From Candidatus Azobacteroides sp. (GTDB taxonomy: Bacteria; Bacteroidota; Bacteroidia; Bacteroidales; Azobacteroidaceae), in contig WRFZ01000178.1 of the NCBI GenBank assembly GCA_009778655.1, positions 1 to 64,000 on the forward strand: a stretch of 64,000 nt of DNA. Direction: 5' to 3'. Of the stretch, positions 1-6,841 are shown piece after piece; position 1 is the stretch's first letter; every line of letters starts with the position of its first letter. The notes beneath the pieces are model-generated. The model had not been told where the DNA came from, did no database searches, and was given only the letters and a program-made list of their open reading frames with translations. A program made the translations under genes and the position numbers.

Positions 1-192
1 TGCTAAAAAGAGAAAGTAAATGAATGGGACAACGAAAAGAGCCTGAATCACGCTTACATATTCGAATGCAGGAAATATCCACATTTTTAGGGCAAAAGCT
101 AAAAATAAGAATCCGCATCCCATCAATCCATTGATTATTCTTTTTTTCATCTTCTCGGAATATTTATTCAATTGTTTTTCGCCTATTATCAT
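1..192 (-). CDS. Partial small membrane protein at the left edge
   Basis: An open frame runs from an ATG at 192 off the left edge of the window (64 codons visible, no stop). The N-terminus is basic (residues 1-18, many Lys/Arg), followed by two hydrophobic stretches at about residues 21-35 and 43-64, which look like membrane segments. It lies 61 bp downstream of two double-glycine-leader peptide genes on the same strand, and it does not carry such a leader itself. Small membrane proteins next to class II bacteriocin genes are often immunity proteins, so that is a possible role, but this is inference from position only. I do not recognise the family. Confidence 0.5.
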   Translation of the reverse strand, partial: MIIGEKQLNKYSEKMKKRIINGLMGCGFLFLAFALKMWIFPAFEYVSVIQALFVVPFIYFLFLA

Positions 193-253
193 ATATCTAT
201 AAATCAAGGATTGAATATAAAATCCAATCCTTGATTTATATAAACCGATTGTT

Positions 254-427
254 TTACAATAAGGGGACGTTAGCATCATTCAGAAGCATCTCTGCTTGTG
301 CAAACATACCAAATGCATAACCTGCGAGCCAACACACTGCTTCAGTTACTTCTGACGCCCCTCCATTTATATTTTCACATTCGCGTTGACTCAACTCAAT
401 TATTTCAAAATTACGATTTGTTTTCAT
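254..427 (-). CDS. Double-glycine leader peptide precursor 1 (57 aa)
   Basis: A 57-residue ORF with ATG at 427 and TAA at 254-256. Residues 11-23 read ELSQRECENINGG, which matches the bacteriocin-type double-glycine leader (Leu-Ser, acidic residue, Asn-Ile, Gly-Gly). Cleavage after Gly23 would release a 34-residue peptide, starting Ala-Ser-Glu, with one Cys (Cys32 of the precursor) and a GYAFG (GxxxG) segment at 36-40. GxxxG motifs mediate helix pairing in two-peptide bacteriocins. It lies 37 bp after precursor 2 and downstream of a C39 peptidase-exporter, the enzyme class that cuts such leaders. No maturation enzyme (radical SAM, lanthionine synthetase) is nearby, so an unmodified peptide is likely. 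Toxin versus signal cannot be decided. Confidence 0.75.
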   Translation of the reverse strand: MKTNRNFEIIELSQRECENINGGASEVTEAVCWLAGYAFGMFAQAEMLLNDANVPLL

Positions 428-464
428 AACGATTGATTTTTATGAATAAATTACTTAATTAAAA

Positions 465-650
465 CTAATTAAAAGACGCATTGTATCCTGCCGCAAACGC
501 AGCACCCGATGAAGAAGGGTTTAAGCATATATCAATCGCAATAGCGAGTAAAACTGCTCCAATCGGGCCCCACACGCCACCATTCACGTTTCCCAATTCG
601 GCATTTTCCATTTCCTTTACGCCATAGGCGTTCAAATCTAAATTTTTCAT
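465..650 (-). CDS. Double-glycine leader peptide precursor 2 (61 aa)
   Basis: A 61-residue ORF. Residues 11-25 (VKEMENAELGNVNGG) form a double-glycine leader. The predicted mature part is 36 residues, strongly hydrophobic at first (starting VWGPIGAVLL) and then rich in small residues (Gly, Ala, Ser), with one Cys and no Lys or Arg. This composition fits a membrane-active class II bacteriocin-like peptide or a hydrophobic signal. It shares the leader pattern Asn-[Ile/Val]-Asn-Gly-Gly with precursor 1 (37 bp downstream), so both are probably exported by the same C39 ABC exporter. A TTTG-N19-TAnnTTTG promoter ends 8 bp before the ATG, implying almost no 5' UTR. Mature identity and activity are unknown. 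Confidence 0.8.
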   Translation of the reverse strand: MKNLDLNAYGVKEMENAELGNVNGGVWGPIGAVLLAIAIDICLNPSSSGAAFAAGYNASFN

Positions 651-657
651 ACGACTG

Positions 658-688
658 CAAAATTAATTAATTAATACTATATTTCAAA
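658..688 (-). promoter_or_regulatory. Bacteroidota promoter before precursor 2
   Basis: Read on the minus strand there is TTTG (688-685), a 19-bp spacer, then TAATTTTG (665-658), matching the -33 TTTG / -7 TAnnTTTG consensus. Transcription would start near 654, only a few bases before the ATG at 650. This would let the two peptide genes be transcribed separately from the exporter operon. Confidence 0.55.
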
Positions 689-765
689 CAAATTTTGTTT
701 AAAAATCGCCCGAATTTTTCGCGTGCACTCAAATAACCCGTTTGATGCTGCAAATTTAAGCGCAT

Positions 766-1083
766 TCACGGCACAAAAAAAGCCGTAAATGAAAAATTCG
801 TCAAAAATGTAATTCCCGCCGAAATATTTTTTTGATCTTTGTCGGATAAGCGTTGGAAAGTGCAGGAAATGTCAATTTCAAACGGCTCTTTGTAATAATA
901 GGTTTCGTTCCGCCGGGAGTATTCAATCGGCGCTCCCAAGTCTTTCATTTCAACGATAATTTCCCGTAAATGCCGTTCACTGATTCTCATTCGTCGGGCA
1001 AATTCTTCGGGCGTACCTGTACACGAGGCATTAATTAATCGGTGGATTCGTTGCAACAGTTCGATTTGTTTGAATAGGATCAT
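766..1083 (-). CDS. Small HTH DNA-binding protein with a leader-like tail (105 aa)
   Basis: Residues 1-60 form a helix-turn-helix of the HTH_11/WYL-N-terminal type, with the recognition helix around ISERHLREIIVEMK. A short wing follows with a run of Tyr (YYYKEPFEIDI). The last 30 residues are unusual: RLSDKDQKNISAG, then 15 hydrophobic residues. This tail aligns with the double-glycine leaders of the two peptide genes downstream (Leu-Ser, acidic residue, Asn-Ile, small residue, Gly), with Ala-Gly in place of Gly-Gly. The gene lies between the exporter and the precursors, 33 bp after the exporter stop. It probably regulates the locus. Whether the tail is processed by the C39 peptidase is open. 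Confidence 0.75.
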   Translation of the reverse strand: MILFKQIELLQRIHRLINASCTGTPEEFARRMRISERHLREIIVEMKDLGAPIEYSRRNETYYYKEPFEIDISCTFQRLSDKDQKNISAGITFLTNFSFTAFFVP

Positions 1084-1120
1084 ATGAATTATGAATTATA
1101 AATTATGAATTATGAATTAA
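1084..1120. repeat. ATGAATT/ATAAATT repeat tract
   Basis: A tract of ATGAATT/ATAAATT units fills the gap between the HTH gene and the exporter, and overlaps the exporter stop codon (1117-1119). The same low-complexity unit recurs at about 36178-36240, 36363-36415 and 50091-50147. Confidence 0.7.
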
Positions 1121-3276
1121 AGCGTATTTGTTTGGTTGTTCCATAGTTTCCAATACATTCCTTGGGCTTCCGACAGTTGGGCGTGGGTACCGGTTTCCAC
1201 TACTTTCCCTTCTTGTAAGACAATAATATTATCGGCATGCTTAACGGTGCTTAACCTGTGAGCAATGATAACGATTGTTTTCCCTTCCCGGGCCAAATCC
1301 GTTAAAGTCTGTTTGACGTATTGTTCCGAAAGAGTATCCAAGGAGGAAGTCGCTTCGTCGAAAATCAGTAAATCGGGGTCTTTGTACAAAGCACGGGCAA
1401 TGGCAATTCGTTGCCGTTCGCCGCCGGAAAGCGATGCGCCATGCTCGCCGATAAACGTCCCGTAAGATTGAGGCAGGTTTTCGATAAATTCCCGGATGCC
1501 CAATCGTTCGCACAATGCGATGATTTTTTTCATGTCCGGTTCAAAATCGCCCAATGCAATGTTTTCGGTAACGGTTCCGGCAAACAGTTCAATTTGCTGA
1601 GGTACCGAACCGATTCGTTGCCGCAGACTTTCGTTACTGATTTGCGATAAATTGTAGTTCCCGATATAAATATTTCCCGATCGAATGGGATACAGATTTT
1701 GCAACAGTGAAACCAAAGTGGTTTTTCCGGAGCCGCTTTCTCCGACCACGGCTGTCGTTTGCCCTTTCCGAATAGTTAAAGTCAAAGAATCGAACACTTG
1801 TTTCCGTGAACCGTAGCGAAAAGCAACCGCTTGGAAATGAATGTCGCCGACCTCCGCTTTTTCCAATCGAATTTTTTGCGAATCGTCTTCTTCCCGTTCC
1901 AAATCCAGAATCTGAAACAAGCGGTCGGCGGCAATCAACGCATCCTGTATGGTTTGATTGGAAGCGATCAGTTTGCCGACCGGTCCAAGTACGTATCCGA
2001 CCAATGAATAGAAGAGCATTAACGTACCCGGCGTTATTTCTTGATGAATAACCAAGTTACTTCCCGCCCACAATACGGCAATCGTTATTCCCGTTGAAAC
2101 CAATTCGATTCCATTATTGGCAAGAATGGATCCGTAAATGCTTTGATACGTGTTTTTTAATACGTTAACAAAACGAAATTCCGTTTTCAGATTGGCAAAT
2201 GTTTCAACACCGAATTGTTTGATTGTCGAAACCGAATGGAGCGATTCCACCAAATGAGCTTCCAAATCCGCTCCGCTTTCCATGATTTTCCGTTGGTATT
2301 TTTTATTCAAGCGGTTAAAAAGATAGTAAATCAAGAGAAACAAAGGAGCGGATAACAAAGTGATTATCGCTAATTTCCAAGAAAAAATCAGCATGACACC
2401 GATGGTAAACAGTAAAATTAAAAAATTGACTGCCAAATCCAAAGAAACGTTGTTGATAAATACCCGAATTTTCACGGCGTCGTTGATACGGGAAATAATT
2501 TCCCCGACACGCATCGTATCAAAAAAAGACTGAGGTAAAGTAAGCAAGTGCTTGTAATAGCCCAGTATCAGGGAAGCATCTATCCGTTGTCCGGTTTGCA
2601 ATGCCAAAACGCTTTTCATCACGCCGATAAATATTCGCATGACAAGAATCAAGAGCATCACGATACTCATCAGGTTCAATAAATTCACATTCTGATCCGC
2701 TAATACATAATCGGTAATCTTTCCGACATAAACGGACGTAGAAAGTCCGAGGATACTGTAAATAATCGCGCCGAATAGGGCTTGCGTCATAACGCTCTGG
2801 TGCGGTCGTATCAAATCAATAAAGCTTCGTAAAGCGCTCTTTTTTTGATTTCCTCTTTGAAAAGTTTCGTTCGGAAGCATCAATATCAAAACGCCGGTCC
2901 ATTCTTTTTTAAATTCTTCGTGCGTCTTTTTATGCAATTTCCCGTCGCTCGGATCCATTACCGTAATCGTTTGATCTGTGACCTTGCAAATGACGACAAA
3001 ATGTTGCAATTGCTCTTTGACAATGACATGGGCAATCGCCGGTTTGGGAATTTCTTTTAAACATTCATACGGCCCCTTAACTCCTTTGGCTTCAAAACCC
3101 AATTTTTGAGCGGCTTCGATCATTCCCAAGACGTTGGTTCCTTTTTGGTCGGTAAAAGCGTACTGACGAATGCGGGCAATCGGCATTTTCAATCCGTAAT
3201 GAGCGGCAACCGAAGCCAAGCAAGCGGCGCCGCAATCGGTACTGTCGTGTTGTTTTATTTGAATACCTTTTTTCAT
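1117..3276 (-). CDS. C39 peptidase-containing ABC exporter (PCAT)
   Basis: A 719-residue exporter that removes double-glycine leaders and transports the released peptides across the inner membrane. The peptidase domain (1-135) has the full C39 catalytic set: Gln9, Cys15 in DSTDCGAACL, His92 in QHFVVI and Asp108 in VMDPSDG. The membrane domain (about 160-440) has six hydrophobic helices. The ATPase domain (about 480-719) has Walker A GESGSGKTT near residue 515, the signature LSGGERQR, and Walker B LLIFDEATSSLD. Length is normal for the family. The adaptor gene ends 18 bp upstream and the HTH gene starts 33 bp downstream, so these form one operon. No TolC-type outer-membrane channel is encoded in the window; one would have to be supplied from elsewhere. 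Confidence 0.95.
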   Translation of the reverse strand: MKKGIQIKQHDSTDCGAACLASVAAHYGLKMPIARIRQYAFTDQKGTNVLGMIEAAQKLGFEAKGVKGPYECLKEIPKPAIAHVIVKEQLQHFVVICKVTDQTITVMDPSDGKLHKKTHEEFKKEWTGVLILMLPNETFQRGNQKKSALRSFIDLIRPHQSVMTQALFGAIIYSILGLSTSVYVGKITDYVLADQNVNLLNLMSIVMLLILVMRIFIGVMKSVLALQTGQRIDASLILGYYKHLLTLPQSFFDTMRVGEIISRINDAVKIRVFINNVSLDLAVNFLILLFTIGVMLIFSWKLAIITLLSAPLFLLIYYLFNRLNKKYQRKIMESGADLEAHLVESLHSVSTIKQFGVETFANLKTEFRFVNVLKNTYQSIYGSILANNGIELVSTGITIAVLWAGSNLVIHQEITPGTLMLFYSLVGYVLGPVGKLIASNQTIQDALIAADRLFQILDLEREEDDSQKIRLEKAEVGDIHFQAVAFRYGSRKQVFDSLTLTIRKGQTTAVVGESGSGKTTLVSLLQNLYPIRSGNIYIGNYNLSQISNESLRQRIGSVPQQIELFAGTVTENIALGDFEPDMKKIIALCERLGIREFIENLPQSYGTFIGEHGASLSGGERQRIAIARALYKDPDLLIFDEATSSLDTLSEQYVKQTLTDLAREGKTIVIIAHRLSTVKHADNIIVLQEGKVVETGTHAQLSEAQGMYWKLWNNQTNTL

Positions 3277-3294
3277 TTTTTATTATCTTGTTTT

Positions 3295-4452
3295 CTATTC
3301 TTCCTTTTGGTTTTGCGTCGGATTCATCCAATCGTCCATTTTTTGATACAGGCAATCCAGCAACGATCGTCTTGTAATCCGGAAATGCGCATTCACCGTC
3401 ATTCCCTTTTTCAATAAACCTTTTACACCGTTTTTTCGTATTAAGTAACTCCTGTCCATGCTGCATTTGACTTTGTAGTAGAACTTATTTCCCGTATTGT
3501 CCGTCAAAAAATCGGAGGATATATCCGTTACTTTTCCGGAGATGCTTCCCCATTCATTGTAATTGAATGAACCGACTTGAATGTTTACCGGCATATTCGT
3601 ACTGATATAACCGATATTGGAAGGGGAAACATCAATTTCGGCATACAGCGTGGAATCGGGACTGACAACCGCCAACAAACTGCCGGATTGAATCATGCTG
3701 CCACGATAAATCCCGCTAAACTGGTCTAAAGTTCCGTTTACCAGACTGACAATCACATAACTGTCTTTTTCTTTCAACTGCTGTTTCAATGAATTGGTCA
3801 TTTCTTCCAAAGAATTGGTATAGGAGTTTAGATCATTTTGCCATTGACTGATTCGGTCGTTTTGCAGAGAAGCCGAGGCATTCCGGTCCTTATCATATTC
3901 GTAACGGTAATTTTCGTATTCTTCGGCGGAAATAACTCCTTTTTCAAACAAGATTTGATTTCGTTCCAAATCTTGTTGGGATTTGGCAAGATTCGTCTCC
4001 TGTTCCTGTTTATGCCGGATAAACAGGGCGTATTCCTGTCGGCGGCTTTCCGAAGCAAAGGAATCGGGCTTTAAGCCTTTGGATAGAAAAGTCAAATCGC
4101 TGATATGTTCCCGCAAATCCCGGATACGTTTTTTCTGATATTCGATTTGAAAATCCGGACTCGTTTGAAGAAAAGTTAAAATCGTGTCGCCTTGACGAAG
4201 CGTTTGTCCTTCCTTGACATAGATAGAATCAATCCGTTCCGTAATACTTGATTTAATTTCCGTCTTTTCACTTATCGGGCGGATAATGCCGGCGTCTTGT
4301 ACCGATATATCCACATAAACAAAAGGCAGAGCGCTGATAGCGAGTACAATGAAAGCGATTACAAGCAGGTAGATTTTCCGGGAGGAAGTAACGTATTTGC
4401 TAAGGTACGTGTCAATTCCGTTTAGAATTAACTCAGAGGGTAGTATATTCAT
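3295..4452 (-). CDS. HlyD-family membrane fusion protein
   Basis: A 385-residue periplasmic adaptor for the adjacent exporter. It has a cytoplasmic N-terminus, one membrane helix at about residues 27-48, a lipoyl-like half-motif (IYVKEGQTLRQGDTIL, 77-92), a long charged alpha-helical hairpin (about 105-225) and a beta-barrel region (VVSPDSTLYAEIDVSPSNIG) typical of HlyD/LctQ adaptors. It is the first gene of the export operon. No canonical promoter lies directly before it. The nearest match is at 4761-4791, which would give a transcript leader of about 300 nt containing a large palindromic element. Confidence 0.93.
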   Translation of the reverse strand: MNILPSELILNGIDTYLSKYVTSSRKIYLLVIAFIVLAISALPFVYVDISVQDAGIIRPISEKTEIKSSITERIDSIYVKEGQTLRQGDTILTFLQTSPDFQIEYQKKRIRDLREHISDLTFLSKGLKPDSFASESRRQEYALFIRHKQEQETNLAKSQQDLERNQILFEKGVISAEEYENYRYEYDKDRNASASLQNDRISQWQNDLNSYTNSLEEMTNSLKQQLKEKDSYVIVSLVNGTLDQFSGIYRGSMIQSGSLLAVVSPDSTLYAEIDVSPSNIGYISTNMPVNIQVGSFNYNEWGSISGKVTDISSDFLTDNTGNKFYYKVKCSMDRSYLIRKNGVKGLLKKGMTVNAHFRITRRSLLDCLYQKMDDWMNPTQNQKEE

Positions 4453-4502
4453 AAGTTAAAAAATCATGCTTTCAAGTCCCGAAAAAGCAATTTTTAAAAA
4501 TA

Positions 4503-4665
4503 ATAAAGCGTGGGACTATAACTTTATTCGCTTTCGAGGTCTTAGGATACCATTGCTACAAATAGAGTAAGCCCACGCCGTGAGGCGTGAGCGCCGACTA
4601 CTTACTCTTGTAGCTTTTTGAAATTTCCTAAGTTTCGAAAGCAAAAGTAAAAGCTAACGCTTTAT
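4503..4665. repeat. 163-bp nested palindromic element
   Basis: Five nested inverted-repeat pairs fold the segment into one long hairpin. They are ATAAAGCGT (4503-4511) with ACGCTTTAT (4657-4665), GCTTTCGA (4530-4537) with TCGAAAGC (4635-4642), CTTAGGA (4541-4547) with TCCTAAG (4626-4632), GCTACAA (4555-4561) with TTGTAGC (4608-4614), and GAGTAAG (4565-4571) with CTTACTC (4601-4607). A CACGCC/GGCGTG hairpin (4574-4589) lies inside the apical part. There is no ORF. It may be a MITE or REP-type element, or a structured RNA in the leader of the export operon. I do not recognise it as a named family. Confidence 0.8.
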
Positions 4666-4760
4666 CAAATATGTCTCACTTATATAAAGGCTTTTTACAT
4701 ATTCATTCTTTTTTAATTATTTTTATATTTGAATGAGCCGATACAAAGCTCTTGTGTTTG

Positions 4761-4791
4761 CAAAAGTACATTTTTTTTTGATATATGTCAA
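4761..4791 (-). promoter_or_regulatory. Probable promoter of the peptide-export operon
   Basis: On the minus strand: GTTG (4791-4788, one mismatch to TTTG), a spacer of about 19 bp, and TACTTTTG (4768-4761). A start near 4757 gives a leader of about 300 nt before the HlyD-type gene, running through the palindromic element. It sits just after the stop of the DUF4954 gene. Confidence 0.45.
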
Positions 4792-6785
4792 CGAATATCG
4801 GTAATTAATGATTTCATTTCATTGATCAGCCGGTCTCCCAATTCGGTTTTTTCTTCAATGTGTTGCAGAATCGAAGAAACAAAGGTGTTTTGCTCAAAAA
4901 CGCCTCGCACCTGCTCGAAGTCCAACCGTTGCTCATCATTGTTTCCGTCCGCTCCGAACCCGGTTTGAGCGGAAAGCGAAAATTCTTTTTCGGCATCTTG
5001 ATAAAGAATTTTATCTAATTTTATCACCGCTTCTTTCCAATCTTCAACCAGATGAATAATATCTTCCGGCGTTATCGTATCCGGTTTAAATCCGTAATAC
5101 GATTGAATTTTATCCCAAGCCCATGCCCATTCCAACACATAATAATTTCGGTGAATTTCTTCCAAAATATGATTTATTTCTTTGAGTTTATTGACTTTAC
5201 CCGATTCTATATCGCTTAATAAACGGTCAATTAACATTTTGGGAGCAATTAAACCGGCAATGTCCAACCATTCTCCTAAACCGTCGCTCGTTTCGGGATT
5301 CAATTGTTTTCGGAGCGCTTCGACGGAAGTAAACGGGTGTCCTTTGATTCGGGAAATAATCGAATTACCTAAAAACTTCTTGATAGCAATATGATACAAA
5401 TCAATTCCTTTTTTCAGTGAAGAATTTTTAATGCGGCAACTTTGGTACGAATAATACTCGGAGGTGTATCCGCAAGTTTCCTGTAATCCGTGCAAAATAT
5501 CAATGGCCCGAAACATTTTTTGAATGGTATAGGGACTCAGCAGATTGAAATTGAGTTGATCCAACAGATTCGGATCTTTTCTTTCATCTCTTTTCGGAAA
5601 TTTTTTCGCATCGCGAATCGTTCCTACGCTTCTCAAATTAACACCCGGAACCAAAATGGTTTCGTCTTTACTTTCAATTAAATAGGAAAAAGGCAGATTT
5701 GATGTATCGGAATTTCGGTAATGACGTCCCATAATCAAAGAGAAAGCGCCGATTTTAGCGGGCCATAAAACATAGGAGTCGCTGGTCGTTTTGCCTCCTC
5801 TTTCGATAATTCCTTGATGAATAGGGCCTAATTTGTACATGTGATTGCTTTGATTGGAGCCGGAACCGGCATTCATGAACGAAAACATACCGGCGATCAG
5901 CAGGGTGGACTTGTGATGCGTAACGGTATAAGGTCCGGCGAAAATGGCGCAAGCTTCTCCGTTTTCTCCTTGACAATTACAGAAAAACAAAGAGTCGCGA
6001 GCCGAATACCCATGTCCCAATCGGCAGGATTGTCCCACAAAACAACGGGTTAGCATCGTACCGTCTTCCACATGCGATCCGGAGCAAAGGATAAAATCTT
6101 CGGCGATAACGCCGTATCCCACATGAACCGGGTCGTATTCATTGCTGTTAATGCTTCCGTTTTCCAAACGGCACGCTCCTTCGATGCAGGCATTGTCGCC
6201 TATTTTTACGTTGCGGATGAATCCGGTATTCATAATTTTCACATGGTCGCCGATGGTTCCGATTTCCGAAGCATGTTTATCCGCATAAAAACGAATCATC
6301 TCGCGCAAATGTCGAACCAACTCCGGTCGGTGACGATACAAAGCCAGAATGTAAGCCACATGCGCCGAGAGTTTATCGTTAATCATCACTTCCCGGCCTC
6401 CCGTTTCGTTCAAGACAGCCACTTCCGTACCGTTTCCGAAAGCGGATTTTTCATCCGTAACCAAGCAGTCAAGATTTTGAATTAAAGTGTTATCTCCTAT
6501 CCTGTAATTGGCAATGTAGTTCTGTACGTTTTCTATCAATACATTATCTCCCAATTCGCAATTATGGATGGAAACATTGCGAAGTCCCGCCGTTTTTTTC
6601 AATCCGCCGGAAAAAGTAAATGTTCCGTCGGTTTTTCCGATTTTTATGTTTCCGGAAAAAGATACTTTGCGTATATTCTTCGGGTTAAATTCCGGATGAA
6701 CTTCGATGTCGTTCCAATCGGAAGCCGTACAATCGCGCGATTCCAAAAAGGTAATTTCCTTTGGCGTCAATTTTCTGAATGTCAT
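4788..6785 (-). CDS. DUF4954 family protein with left-handed beta-helix
   Basis: A 665-residue cytoplasmic protein of the DUF4954 type found in Bacteroidales. Residues about 60-330 contain imperfect hexapeptide repeats (NVKIGDNACIEGACRLENG, GDNVLIENV and similar), as in left-handed beta-helix acyl- or nucleotidyl-transferases. The C-terminal third (about 410-665) is alpha-helical and charged. Beta-helix proteins of this kind often act on nucleotide sugars, but the reaction of DUF4954 is not established, and nothing here fixes a substrate. There is no signal peptide. It ends just upstream of the peptide-export operon and starts 56 bp after hflX on the same strand. Confidence 0.85.
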   Translation of the reverse strand: MTFRKLTPKEITFLESRDCTASDWNDIEVHPEFNPKNIRKVSFSGNIKIGKTDGTFTFSGGLKKTAGLRNVSIHNCELGDNVLIENVQNYIANYRIGDNTLIQNLDCLVTDEKSAFGNGTEVAVLNETGGREVMINDKLSAHVAYILALYRHRPELVRHLREMIRFYADKHASEIGTIGDHVKIMNTGFIRNVKIGDNACIEGACRLENGSINSNEYDPVHVGYGVIAEDFILCSGSHVEDGTMLTRCFVGQSCRLGHGYSARDSLFFCNCQGENGEACAIFAGPYTVTHHKSTLLIAGMFSFMNAGSGSNQSNHMYKLGPIHQGIIERGGKTTSDSYVLWPAKIGAFSLIMGRHYRNSDTSNLPFSYLIESKDETILVPGVNLRSVGTIRDAKKFPKRDERKDPNLLDQLNFNLLSPYTIQKMFRAIDILHGLQETCGYTSEYYSYQSCRIKNSSLKKGIDLYHIAIKKFLGNSIISRIKGHPFTSVEALRKQLNPETSDGLGEWLDIAGLIAPKMLIDRLLSDIESGKVNKLKEINHILEEIHRNYYVLEWAWAWDKIQSYYGFKPDTITPEDIIHLVEDWKEAVIKLDKILYQDAEKEFSLSAQTGFGADGNNDEQRLDFEQVRGVFEQNTFVSSILQHIEEKTELGDRLINEMKSLITDIR

Positions 6786-6841
6786 TAGTTTTGTTTAATT
6801 TAGTTTTGTTTTACTTAACGTTTTATTATTTTTTCAATCGT

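Noticed and set aside
1241-1513. Overlapping ORFs in other frames of the exporter gene
   Set aside because: They are shadows of the C39 exporter: unrelated composition, no start signals, and the exporter reading frame is fully conserved in its motifs.
4503-4665. Integron attC site
   Set aside because: The arms lack the conserved RYYYAAC/GTTRRRY core ends, and no integrase or cassette array is near.
4724-4731. Plus-strand promoter TATATTTG
   Set aside because: It points into the 3' end of the DUF4954 gene, has no -33 element and no plus-strand gene follows.
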